Part shown: in pieces, positions 16,192 through 24,256 of the stretch
How the letters are laid out: every line of letters begins with the position of its first letter
Position numbering within the stretch: the first letter of the stretch is position 1
DNA from: Paraburkholderia graminis C4D1M
Lineage (GTDB): Bacteria; Pseudomonadota; Gammaproteobacteria; Burkholderiales; Burkholderiaceae
NCBI RefSeq assembly: GCF_000172415.1
Contig: NZ_ABLD01000006.1
Coordinates: 1-64,000 of the forward strand
Direction of reading: 5' to 3'
Length of the DNA stretch: 64,000 nucleotides
Made by a program: the position numbers and the translations under genes
Notes under the pieces: generated by a model
The model's input: only the letters and a program-made list of their open reading frames with translations
What the model was told of the DNA's origin: nothing
The model's database searches: none

Positions 16192-17259
16192 TCAAACAAG
16201 CGCGAACGAGCGCTTGTCGAGTTGCGCGAGAAGCGCTTTGGCCTGGTCGACGACGTCGGCGTCGTTCGGCCGGAATTCGATTTGCAGCGCCTGCGGCAAG
16301 TGCACGAAATGCTGATGGCTGCTGCGCGCGTAGGCGGGATCGTAATGCAGTTCGATCAGCGCGTTCGCGAGTTCCTCGCGCCGGTTTTCATCGACGAGTT
16401 TTTGCCAGCCGGCCACGCGCTCGCGGCTATGCAAGCCGATCAGGCGCTCCAGTTGCGTCTTCAGCAACGCGGGGTCGTCGAACAGATGCGCGTAGTCGTG
16501 GAGCAGAAACGCCGAGCGGTCTTCGCGGCTCGTCGCCACTTCGACGCACGCGCCGCGATGAAACGTCTCGAGCAGCGCGAGCGGCAGCGTAATCGCGCCG
16601 ATGCGGCGGCTCTCCGCTTCCACGAACACCGGACGCGCGGCGTCGAAGCCGCGCAGCGCGCTAACGAGCAAGGTGTCGAAGCGTTTCTGCGACGGCTGCG
16701 CAACACCCACCCATGCGCCGAGCAGCGAGCCGCGATGCGCGGCCAGCGCTTCCAGGTCGAGCGTTTGCGCGCCGGCTTCGTCGAGCGCCGCGAGCAGCCG
16801 CGTCTTGCCGCTGCCGGTCGGGCCGACCAGCGCGACGTAACGGAACTGCGTCGGCAGCGTGACGAGCGCCTCGACAGTCGCCCGCCGATAAGTCTTGTAG
16901 CCGCCGTCCAGTTGACGCGCCGGCCAGCCGATCATATTGAACAGCGACGTGACCGAGCCCGAGCGTTTGCCGCCGCGCCAGCAATAAACGAGCGGCCGCC
17001 AGTTGCGCGGCCGGTCCGCGAAGGTAGTTTCCAGATGCCGCGCGATGTTGCGCGCGACCAGCGCCGCGCCGACCTTCGTCGCCTCGAACGGCGACACCTG
17101 CTTGTACATGGTGCCGACGATCACCCGTTCCTCGTTGCTCAGCACCGGCGCGTTCATGGCGCCCGGAATATGATCCTCGGCAAACTCGAGAGGCGTGCGC
17201 ACGTCGATGATTTCATCGAAATCACCGGCTTGATCGAGGCTGACGAGTAGGTTTTTCAA
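16192..17259 (-). CDS. mnmH: tRNA 2-selenouridine synthase MnmH (SelU)
   Basis: This enzyme replaces sulfur with selenium in 2-thiouridine at the wobble position of Lys, Glu and Gln tRNAs, using selenophosphate. The N-terminal rhodanese domain opens with DEIIDVRTPLEFAEDHIPGA and has the active-site loop YCWRGGKRSGS. The C-terminal P-loop domain begins VGPTGSGKTRLLAAL. The start is uncertain: the TTG at 17259 gives KNLLVSLDQAGDF at the N-terminus, which matches the family, while a TTG at 17316 would add 19 residues. It lies downstream of selD in the same direction. Confidence 0.92.
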   Translation of the reverse strand: MKNLLVSLDQAGDFDEIIDVRTPLEFAEDHIPGAMNAPVLSNEERVIVGTMYKQVSPFEATKVGAALVARNIARHLETTFADRPRNWRPLVYCWRGGKRSGSVTSLFNMIGWPARQLDGGYKTYRRATVEALVTLPTQFRYVALVGPTGSGKTRLLAALDEAGAQTLDLEALAAHRGSLLGAWVGVAQPSQKRFDTLLVSALRGFDAARPVFVEAESRRIGAITLPLALLETFHRGACVEVATSREDRSAFLLHDYAHLFDDPALLKTQLERLIGLHSRERVAGWQKLVDENRREELANALIELHYDPAYARSSHQHFVHLPQALQIEFRPNDADVVDQAKALLAQLDKRSFALV

Positions 17260-17445
17260 GGGCGTGCCGACACGAAACGGGACAAAAAGCGGAGAACGAC
17301 GGAAACCGGGCAGCAACGCGTGCCAAGGGGCGCCGCAACGTCACAAGGCCGCCGGAAAGACCGAAATTATCGCATGCGCCGCGAGTGGCGGCAGGGCGCG
17401 GCTTTCTGAATCCCTACGGGCCGGCTTGTGGGCCGCCGGCTCCTT

Positions 17446-18516
17446 TTAGACGACGTCCACGCGTGCGTCGCCGGCAACCATCTCGCCGATCACGCGGGCA
17501 TCGCCGAAACCGTCGGCATGAAAGAGGGCGAGGACGTCCTTGACGGCGTCCGGCGAGCACGACACCAGCAGGCCGCCCGAGGTTTGCGGATCGGTGAGCA
17601 GCGTGCGCGCGGTCGAAGGCAACGTCGCGGGCAATGCAATGTCCTTGCCGTACGCGTCCCAGTTGCGCCCCGACGCGCCCGTGAAAACGCCGGCTTCGGC
17701 GAATTCGACGACGCCCGGCAGCCACGGCAAATCGGCATAGCGCACGCGCGCGGTCAGCTTCGAGCCGCGCGCCAGTTCGAGCGTGTGGCCGAGCAGCCCG
17801 AAGCCCGTGATGTCGGTCAGCGCGTGCACGCCGTCGAGCGCGGCGAGTTGCGCGCCTGGGCGGTTGAGTTTGGTTGTCGCGCCGATCATCGCCGCATAGC
17901 CGTTCGCATCGAGCCGGTCTTTTTTCAGCGCTGCCGACAGCACGCCGACGCCGAGCGGCTTGCCGAGAATCAGCACGTCGCCGGCCTTCGCGCCCGCGTT
18001 GCGCTTGACGCGCCGCGGATCGACCACGCCGATCGCGACCAGACCGTAGATGGGCTCGACCGAGTCGATCGAATGGCCGCCTGCGAGCGGAATGCCCGCG
18101 TCGGCGCACACCGATTCGCCGCCCTTGAGCACCGCCGCAATTACGTCGTGCGGCAAGACATTGATCGGCATGCCGACGATGGCGAGCGCCATCAGCGGTT
18201 TGCCGCCCATTGCATAGACGTCGGAGAGCGCGTTGGTCGCGGCAATGCGGCCGAAGTCGAACGGATCGTCGACGATCGGCATGAAGAAGTCCGTGGTCGC
18301 GACAATCGCCTGCTCGTCGTTGAGCTTGTAGACGGCGGCGTCATCGGCGGTATCGTTGCCGACCAGCAGGTCGGGAAAGAACGGCAGCGGCGCGCTGCGC
18401 TTGAGCAGGTCGGCGAGCAGGCCGGGGGCAATTTTGCAGCCGCAGCCGCCGCCGTGCGACAGGCTGGTGAGGCGGGGCGAGGGCGTGGACTGAGCTTGGG
18501 CTTGAGCGTCGATCAT
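17446..18516 (-). CDS. selD: Selenide, water dikinase SelD (selenophosphate synthase)
   Basis: This 356-aa enzyme makes selenophosphate from selenide and ATP. The N-terminal glycine-rich loop SHGGGCGCKIAPG carries the essential Cys25 and Lys28; it is the cysteine form, not selenocysteine. Further family blocks are LLVGNDTADDAAVYKLNDEQ, ATTDFFMPIVDDPFDFG, LAGGHSIDSVEPIYGL and DPQTSGGLLV. It is followed by selU, so the visible use of selenophosphate here is tRNA modification. No selA or selB is present in the window. Confidence 0.95.
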   Translation of the reverse strand: MIDAQAQAQSTPSPRLTSLSHGGGCGCKIAPGLLADLLKRSAPLPFFPDLLVGNDTADDAAVYKLNDEQAIVATTDFFMPIVDDPFDFGRIAATNALSDVYAMGGKPLMALAIVGMPINVLPHDVIAAVLKGGESVCADAGIPLAGGHSIDSVEPIYGLVAIGVVDPRRVKRNAGAKAGDVLILGKPLGVGVLSAALKKDRLDANGYAAMIGATTKLNRPGAQLAALDGVHALTDITGFGLLGHTLELARGSKLTARVRYADLPWLPGVVEFAEAGVFTGASGRNWDAYGKDIALPATLPSTARTLLTDPQTSGGLLVSCSPDAVKDVLALFHADGFGDARVIGEMVAGDARVDVV

Positions 18517-18636
18517 TATGGCGCGAATTTGTGGCTTCGAATGATCGCATTATGAAGCTTGTCGGCGCGGCGCGCTGCGGGCCGTGCTGCTAATGCACGC
18601 ACGCGTCACGCCGAATTTTCACGCAACTTCGAAAGC

Positions 18637-19638
18637 TCAGCCAAGCCACCCCTTGATCGCCGCCGACATCGCGGACGTCGAAATGCCGTAACGATCATGC
18701 AGCGTGGGCAACGCGCCCGCAGCGAGAAACGCGTCGGGCAGCGCGACCTGGCGGAACGGGCACGACACGCCCGCGCGCATCAACTCGGCCGCAATCGCTT
18801 CGCCCAAACCGCCGATCGTCGTATGGTTTTCGGCCACCACGACGAGCCGCCCCGAGCGCTTCGCCTCGCGCACGATCGTCGCCGTATCGAGCGGCTTGAT
18901 GGTCGGCACATGCAGCACGCCGACGCCGATGCGGTCGTTCTCCAGCGCCTTCGCGACTTCCAGTGCGCGCATCGTCATGATGCCCGACGAGATCACCAGA
19001 ACGTCGGCGCCGTCGCGCAGCATCTTCGCCTTGCCGAGCTCGAACGTGTAGTCGTATTCGTCGAGCACGGCGGGCACGTTGCCGCGCAACAGACGCGCAT
19101 AAACGGGACCGTTGTGCGCGGCAATCGCGGGCACCATCTGTTCGATGTCGAGCGCATCGCACGGATCGATCACGGTCATGTTCGGCATCGCGCGCATCAA
19201 CGCGAGGTCTTCAGCGGCCTGATGGCTTGGACCGTAACCCGTAGTGAGCCCCGGCAATGCGCAGACGATCTTCACATCGAGATTGTCTTCGGCGATCGCC
19301 TGATGCATGAAGTCATACGCGCGGCGCGTCGCGAATACGGCATACGTCGTGACGAACGGCTGCGCGCCTTCGTGTGCGAGGCCGGCCGCCGCGCCCATCA
19401 GCAATTGCTCGGCCATGCCCATCTGATAGTAGCGCTCGGGGAATTCCTTCGCGAAGATGTGCAGGTCCGTGTACTTGCCGAGGTCGGCCGTCATGCCGAC
19501 CACGTTGCTCTTCTGCCGCGCGAGTTCGACGAGCGCGTGACCGAACGGCGCCGAGCGAGTGAGCTGGCCTTCGCCTGCAATCGACGCGATCATCGCCGAG
19601 GTCTTCAGGCGCGGTTTGCTTGCGGTGACGTTGCTCAT
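18637..19638 (-). CDS. Transketolase-like, C-terminal (pyrimidine-binding) subunit
   Basis: This 333-aa protein corresponds to the second half of transketolase: a pyrimidine-binding domain with YQMGMAEQLLMGAAAGLAHE, which includes the glutamate that activates the thiamine cofactor, and a C-terminal domain from about residue 205. Its start overlaps the end of the N-terminal subunit gene by four bases, so the two chains are made together and probably form a heterotetramer. The lysine-rich start and ordinary codon use show nothing unusual. The ketose substrate is not known. Confidence 0.9.
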   Translation of the reverse strand: MSNVTASKPRLKTSAMIASIAGEGQLTRSAPFGHALVELARQKSNVVGMTADLGKYTDLHIFAKEFPERYYQMGMAEQLLMGAAAGLAHEGAQPFVTTYAVFATRRAYDFMHQAIAEDNLDVKIVCALPGLTTGYGPSHQAAEDLALMRAMPNMTVIDPCDALDIEQMVPAIAAHNGPVYARLLRGNVPAVLDEYDYTFELGKAKMLRDGADVLVISSGIMTMRALEVAKALENDRIGVGVLHVPTIKPLDTATIVREAKRSGRLVVVAENHTTIGGLGEAIAAELMRAGVSCPFRQVALPDAFLAAGALPTLHDRYGISTSAMSAAIKGWLG

Positions 19639-20498
19639 GCGTGACTCCCGATCTCATGCGATTTCGTTGTTTCGAGTGCTTCGAGCGCGAGCTGCCATTC
19701 GTGCGCGTCGACGCGGATAAAGTGGTTCTTCTCGCGCTCTTCGAGAAACGGCACGCCGCAGCCCATGCGCGTATCCGCGACGATCATGCGCGGCTGCGCG
19801 CCAGGATGCTTGCGGGCCGCGTCGAATGCGGCGGCCACTGCGCCAATGTCGTTGCCGTCGACGCGCTGCGTGAACCAGCCGAATGCTTCGAGCTTTTCGA
19901 CGAGCGGCTCGAACGCCATGACCTGCGTGGACGGTCCGTCGGCCTGCTGATTGTTGACGTCGACGATGGCGATCAGGTTGTCGAGCTTCCAGTGGCTCGC
20001 GGACATGATGCCTTCCCAGATCGCGCCTTCGTCGAGTTCGCCGTCCGAGAAGAGCGTGTACACGAACGACTTCGAGCCCTTGCGCTTGAGGCCGAGACAG
20101 CGGCCTACCGCGATCGTCAGGCCGTGGCCGAGCGAGCCGCCGGACATCTCCATGCCGGGCGTGTAGCTCGCCATGCCGGACATGGGCAGACGGCTGTCGT
20201 CGCTGCCGTAGGTTTCGAGTTCGGCGGCGGGCAGAATGCCTGCTTCGAGCAGCGCCGCGTACAGCGCGATCGCGTAGTGTCCGTTGGACAGCAGGAAGCG
20301 GTCGCGCTCTTCCCATTCCGGATCTTCCGGTCGATAACGCATCGCGCCAAAGTACGCGACGGCCAGCACGTCGGCGATGTCGAGCGCCTGGCCGATGTAG
20401 CCCTGGCCCTGCACTTCGCCCATTAACAACGCGTTTCTGCGGATGCGATAGGCGCGCTCGGCAAGCGATGCCGCCGGCGCATTGAGTGGACTGTTCAT
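19635..20498 (-). CDS. Transketolase-like, N-terminal (thiamine diphosphate-binding) subunit
   Basis: This 287-aa protein is the diphosphate-binding half of a split transketolase. The cofactor motif runs from SDGELDEGAIWEGIMSASHW to VDVNNQQADG, and family features such as GYIGQALDIADVLAVAYFG and LSNGHYAIALYAALLEAG are present. It follows the MFS gene by 36 bases and overlaps the C-terminal subunit gene. Split transketolases are common in sugar-specific catabolic operons rather than in the central pentose pathway. Confidence 0.9.
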   Translation of the reverse strand: MNSPLNAPAASLAERAYRIRRNALLMGEVQGQGYIGQALDIADVLAVAYFGAMRYRPEDPEWEERDRFLLSNGHYAIALYAALLEAGILPAAELETYGSDDSRLPMSGMASYTPGMEMSGGSLGHGLTIAVGRCLGLKRKGSKSFVYTLFSDGELDEGAIWEGIMSASHWKLDNLIAIVDVNNQQADGPSTQVMAFEPLVEKLEAFGWFTQRVDGNDIGAVAAAFDAARKHPGAQPRMIVADTRMGCGVPFLEEREKNHFIRVDAHEWQLALEALETTKSHEIGSHA

Positions 20499-20534
20499 GT
20501 CGTCTCCTGAGATCAGTCGAATAGTTGAAAAGGA

Positions 20535-21863
20535 TCAGCGGTTCACGGACTTCGCGGGCACGAGGAACACGAGGCACGCGCCGAGCGTGACCGCGGCCGA
20601 GATGAAGATGAGCCCCGCGGTCGAACGGCCTGTCAGGTCGTTGAGCCAGCCCACGATGGCCGGCGAAAAGAAGCCCGCGAGATTGGCGAAGCAGTTGACC
20701 GCCGCGATGCCGGCCGCGGCCGACATGCCGCCGAGCAGCGCCGTCGGCAACGACCAGAATTGCGACGACGACGCGAGAATGCCCGCCGCAGCAACGCTCA
20801 AGCAGACGATCGACGCGGGCACGCTGCCGAGCGTCGGCAGAATCGCGAAGCCTGCGGCGGCAATCAGCATCGGAATGGCGAGATGCAGCCGGCGTTCGCG
20901 GCGACGGTCGGCGCTCATGCCGACCAGCGGCAATGCAACGATCGCGCACAGATACGGAATCGCGGTGAATACGCCCACCCACAGGGGATCGGCGACGCCC
21001 GATTTACGGATGATGGTCGGCAGCCAGAAGGTCAGGCCGTACTGGCCGAGCACCACGCAGAAGTAAATCGCGGCCATCAGCCACAAACGGCGGTCGCCGA
21101 TAAACGAGCGAATCGAAACATGAGCGGTGGTATGCGCGTTGTCGCCGGCTACATTGCGGGCAAGCAGATTTTTTTCCGACTCGGTGAGCCACTTCGCTTT
21201 CGCGATGCTGTCGTCGAGATACAGCAGAATTGCGACGCCCAGCACGAGCGAGGGCAGCGCTTCGAGCAGGAACAGCCACTTCCAGCCGGACATATTCATC
21301 GCGCCGTGAAGCGAATGCATGATCCATCCGGACAGCGGGCCGCCGAGTATGCCGGCAAGCGGAATCGCCATGAAAAAGAGCGACAGCGCCTTCGCTCTGC
21401 GCGTGGCGGGAAACCAGTACGTCAGATAAAGAATCACGCCGGGCGCAAAGCCCGCTTCGGCGACGCCGAGCAGAAAGCGCAGCGCGTAGAACGCGGTGGG
21501 CGTCTTCACGAAAACGAACGACGCCGAAATCACCGCCCATGTCAGCATGATTCGCGCGAGCCACTTGCGCGCGCCGACACGATGAAGAATCAGATTGCTT
21601 GGCACCTCGAACAAAAAGTAGCCGAGAAAGAAAATGCCCGCGCCCATGCCGTAGACGGTTTCGCTAAAGCGCAGATCGTTGAGCATTTGCAGCTTCGCGA
21701 AGCCCACGTTCACGCGATCCAGATACGCGCCGAGATAGCACAGCATCAGAAACGGAATCAGCCGGCGGCTGACTTTCGCGTAGGTTCGCGACTCGAAGCT
21801 CGTCGAGTCCGCGTGCGCGAGCAGCTCGCCGTCGATAGGCGAGGCGGTGTATTTCGATTTCAT
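20535..21863 (-). CDS. MFS transporter (ACS family)
   Basis: This 442-aa, twelve-helix protein starts at the ATG at 21863, with a strong AGGAGA site upstream. LGAYLDRVNVGFAKLQML, YFLFEVPSNLILHRVGARKW and GVAEAGFAPGVILYLTYWFP are ACS hallmarks; relatives import tartrate, galactarate, glucarate or phthalate. The first 30 residues are polar and cytoplasmic. It sits between an SDR gene and the transketolase pair in one operon and probably imports the sugar or sugar acid that those enzymes process. Confidence 0.9.
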   Translation of the reverse strand: MKSKYTASPIDGELLAHADSTSFESRTYAKVSRRLIPFLMLCYLGAYLDRVNVGFAKLQMLNDLRFSETVYGMGAGIFFLGYFLFEVPSNLILHRVGARKWLARIMLTWAVISASFVFVKTPTAFYALRFLLGVAEAGFAPGVILYLTYWFPATRRAKALSLFFMAIPLAGILGGPLSGWIMHSLHGAMNMSGWKWLFLLEALPSLVLGVAILLYLDDSIAKAKWLTESEKNLLARNVAGDNAHTTAHVSIRSFIGDRRLWLMAAIYFCVVLGQYGLTFWLPTIIRKSGVADPLWVGVFTAIPYLCAIVALPLVGMSADRRRERRLHLAIPMLIAAAGFAILPTLGSVPASIVCLSVAAAGILASSSQFWSLPTALLGGMSAAAGIAAVNCFANLAGFFSPAIVGWLNDLTGRSTAGLIFISAAVTLGACLVFLVPAKSVNR

Positions 21864-21913
21864 GTTTGTCTCCTTCCATGTGCCCTGGGTGAGTCCCAGG
21901 TGCGAGGCGTCCG

Positions 21914-22663
21914 TCAATGAATGAGCATGCCGCCGTTCACGTCGAGCGTGATGCCCGTGAGATAAGTGGACAGATCGCTCACGAGAAAGAGGCACGCGTT
22001 CGCGACGTCGGCCGCATCGCCAAGCCGGCCGAGCGGAATGCCCTTGATGATGTCGGTGCGCATCTCGGGCGTGAGTTTGTCGCCGGTGATGTCGGTCTGG
22101 ATCAGGCCCGGCGTGATCGAGTTCACGCGGATGCTGTCGGGACCGAATTCGCGAGCCATCGCTCGCGCGAGACCGAGCACGCCGGCCTTCGCCGCGCTGT
22201 AATGCGGGCCGCCGAAAATGCCGCCGCCGCGCTGCGCCGACACCGACGACATGCACACGATGCTGCCGCTTTTCTGTTCCTTCATCGCGGGCAACACCGC
22301 TTGCGACATGTACAGCGTGCCGCGCAGATTGACGTCGACGATCGCGTCGAAGCCTTCGGCGCTGATGTCGAGTGTGCGCACCGGCTGCGTGATGCCCGCG
22401 TTGTTGACGAGACCGTCGATGCGGCCATAGCGTTCGAGCGCGGCCTTCGCGGCCTTGACGCAGGCGGCTTTGTCGGTGACGTCGCAGGCGAGGCCGAGAT
22501 GTCCGGCGCCGAGGTCGGCGGCCGCCGCTTTCGCATCTTCTTCGCGCAGATCGAGGATCACGACATGCGCGCCTTGCGCGGCCAGCGCTTTCGCCGTCGC
22601 CTTGCCGATGCCGCGCGGCGAAGCCGCGCCCGTGACGATAACCACCTTGTTCTCGAGCAGCAT
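21914..22663 (-). CDS. SDR family oxidoreductase
   Basis: This 249-aa NAD(P)-dependent dehydrogenase starts at the ATG at 22663 after a clear AGGAGA. The cofactor motif VTGAASPRGIGKATAKALA has a two-residue insertion relative to TGxxxGIG. NNAG is at about residue 90, the catalytic serine lies in CMSSVSAQRG, and YSAAK supplies the tyrosine and lysine. The acidic end of strand 2 (VILDLRE) favours NAD. As first gene of the operon with MFS and transketolase genes, it probably oxidises a polyol or sugar-acid hydroxyl to the ketone used by transketolase. Confidence 0.92.
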   Translation of the reverse strand: MLLENKVVIVTGAASPRGIGKATAKALAAQGAHVVILDLREEDAKAAAADLGAGHLGLACDVTDKAACVKAAKAALERYGRIDGLVNNAGITQPVRTLDISAEGFDAIVDVNLRGTLYMSQAVLPAMKEQKSGSIVCMSSVSAQRGGGIFGGPHYSAAKAGVLGLARAMAREFGPDSIRVNSITPGLIQTDITGDKLTPEMRTDIIKGIPLGRLGDAADVANACLFLVSDLSTYLTGITLDVNGGMLIH

Positions 22664-22735
22664 CACTTGTCTCCTGAATGTTGATGTGATGGCGCAAGTG
22701 TCGGGCAGGCCGCTAACCGCATCAACGCGGTACGG

Positions 22736-22751
22736 CTCAACTATGCTTGAG
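22736..22751. promoter_or_regulatory. Inverted repeat, candidate LysR-type binding site
   Basis: CTCAA-N6-TTGAG lies about 75 bases upstream of the SDR start, between it and the LysR gene end. Its size and position fit a LysR recognition box. The arms are short, so chance is possible. Confidence 0.4.
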
Positions 22752-22873
22752 AAATTTTCAGGTGTTCGTGCGGGGAAGCGCGACGCTTGCTGCGCGGCGG
22801 TTTGCGGGCAGCAAGGCAGCAAGCGGTGTACGGGCGATGATGGAATACCCTGGTGCCGAAACGCCCGCGATAT

Positions 22874-23770
22874 TCAGGCCGCGCGCGCCTGATGACCGAT
22901 TTCCCGCTCGATCCACGCGATGAATCGCGCGACTCGCGGCAGCTCCGCATTTTGCGGCGGATAAACCAGATGATGCGCGCCGACTTCGACCGCATGCGAA
23001 TGGTCGAACACCGGCACGAGCGCGCCTTCGCGGATGCGAACCGACGCGAGCATCAGACTTTCGAGCGCGATGCCGAGGCCGAGCGCCGCCGTTTCGAGCG
23101 ACATGTACGAGCGGTCGAACGAGAAATCGAAGGTCTTATGCGCGGCCGGCACGCCGGTGCGCCCGAACCATTGCTTCCACTGAACGAGCGGTGTTTCGGA
23201 GTAAATCAGCCGATGCGCAAGCAGATCTTCCGGCGCGTTGACCGGATGGTTGCGCAGATAAGCGGGCGACGCGAGCGGCGCGATGAATTCGTTGCGCAGC
23301 GTGCGGACTTCGAGATCGCGCCAGTTCGCGTAGCCGTGCCGTATGTCGATATCGTAATAGCCGCTCGTGAACGACACGTCTTCATACGAGCAGGCGAGAT
23401 TCAACTGGATATCGCCATTGGCTTCCTGAAACGATGCGAGCCGCGGCAGCAGCCACATGAGCCCGAAGCTCGGGCTCGAATGCACGCGCAGAATTTCGAC
23501 CTCGGTGCGGCTCGATGCGCGTTCGGTCGCGCGGCTCAAATCCGCGAGAGAACCGGTCACGTCGGATAGATAGCGCTCGCCTGTCGGTGTCAGCACGAGG
23601 CCGCGGCCCGAGCGATAGAACAGCGCCTGGCCGATGACCGACTCGAGATTGCTGATCTGATGGCTGACCGCCGAAGCAGTCAGGCCGAGTTCTTCCGACG
23701 CGCGGTTGACGCTCCCGGTGCGGGCCACGCTCTCGAAAGCGATGATGGCTTTGACGGGTGGGATGCGCAT
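22874..23770 (-). CDS. LysR family transcriptional regulator (GcvA-like)
   Basis: This 298-aa regulator starts at the ATG at 23770. The N-terminus PPVKAIIAFESVARTGSVNR and SEELGLTASAVSHQISNLES form a winged helix of the GcvA subgroup. A periplasmic-binding-protein-like effector domain follows from about residue 92 (VEILRVHSSPSFGLMWLLPR). It is upstream of, and in the same direction as, the SDR-MFS-transketolase genes, about 210 bases away, so it is probably their activator. An in-frame extension to 23875 exists but has no family similarity that I can see. Confidence 0.9.
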   Translation of the reverse strand: MRIPPVKAIIAFESVARTGSVNRASEELGLTASAVSHQISNLESVIGQALFYRSGRGLVLTPTGERYLSDVTGSLADLSRATERASSRTEVEILRVHSSPSFGLMWLLPRLASFQEANGDIQLNLACSYEDVSFTSGYYDIDIRHGYANWRDLEVRTLRNEFIAPLASPAYLRNHPVNAPEDLLAHRLIYSETPLVQWKQWFGRTGVPAAHKTFDFSFDRSYMSLETAALGLGIALESLMLASVRIREGALVPVFDHSHAVEVGAHHLVYPPQNAELPRVARFIAWIEREIGHQARAA

Positions 23771-23998
23771 GTGAAGTCTGGTTCGCTGTTCGTTATGAAG
23801 TGTTCCCGATGCTGACCCCGGCCACACGAGGGCAGTAGTGCGGTAAACCATGAAGCGCCTCGTGCGGTGCAGCAAGTGCGCGAGCGCAGCCGCGATTATC
23901 CGTCAATCGCCGGAAAGTGCCTCGCCGGTACGCGCTTTGCTGCCTTCAGTTCGGGTCGATGCGGGCGGCAAGCCGAACCTCGGGCATGGAGGCGTGAC

Positions 23999-24226
23999 AT
24001 GGGATGCGGCGCGAAGGGTGTCATGACGTTGGGGCACGAAAAAGACGTTGCCGGCGAGGAAATGCTCAACATGCAGCATCTCGAAGCGAGCCCTGACGGC
24101 GAGTTCGTTCTGCTCGTGGAAACCGAGCGTTCCGAATGGGGCGTGCAGCAGCAGACCAGTTACCGGATGCCTGCGAAACGCCTGATCGAGTTGATCAGGA
24201 CAGAGGGCGAACGCATCGGCGATTAA
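23999..24226 (+). CDS. Small hypothetical protein (75 aa)
   Basis: The ATG at 23999 has GGAGG seven bases upstream; a second in-frame ATG at 24023 would give 67 aa. The compact core VLLVETERSEWGVQQQTSYR and the C-terminal KRLIELIRTEGERIGD suggest a small alpha/beta soluble protein. It is convergent with the ABC exporter gene and stands alone. Family not recognised. Confidence 0.55.
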   Translation: MGCGAKGVMTLGHEKDVAGEEMLNMQHLEASPDGEFVLLVETERSEWGVQQQTSYRMPAKRLIELIRTEGERIGD

Positions 24227-24256
24227 TGCGCGCCGCGAGCCCCGATGCACGACGTG

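Noticed and set aside
17446..18516. Selenocysteine-containing SelD
   Set aside because: The catalytic position is a normal cysteine codon within GGGCGCK, with no in-frame TGA.
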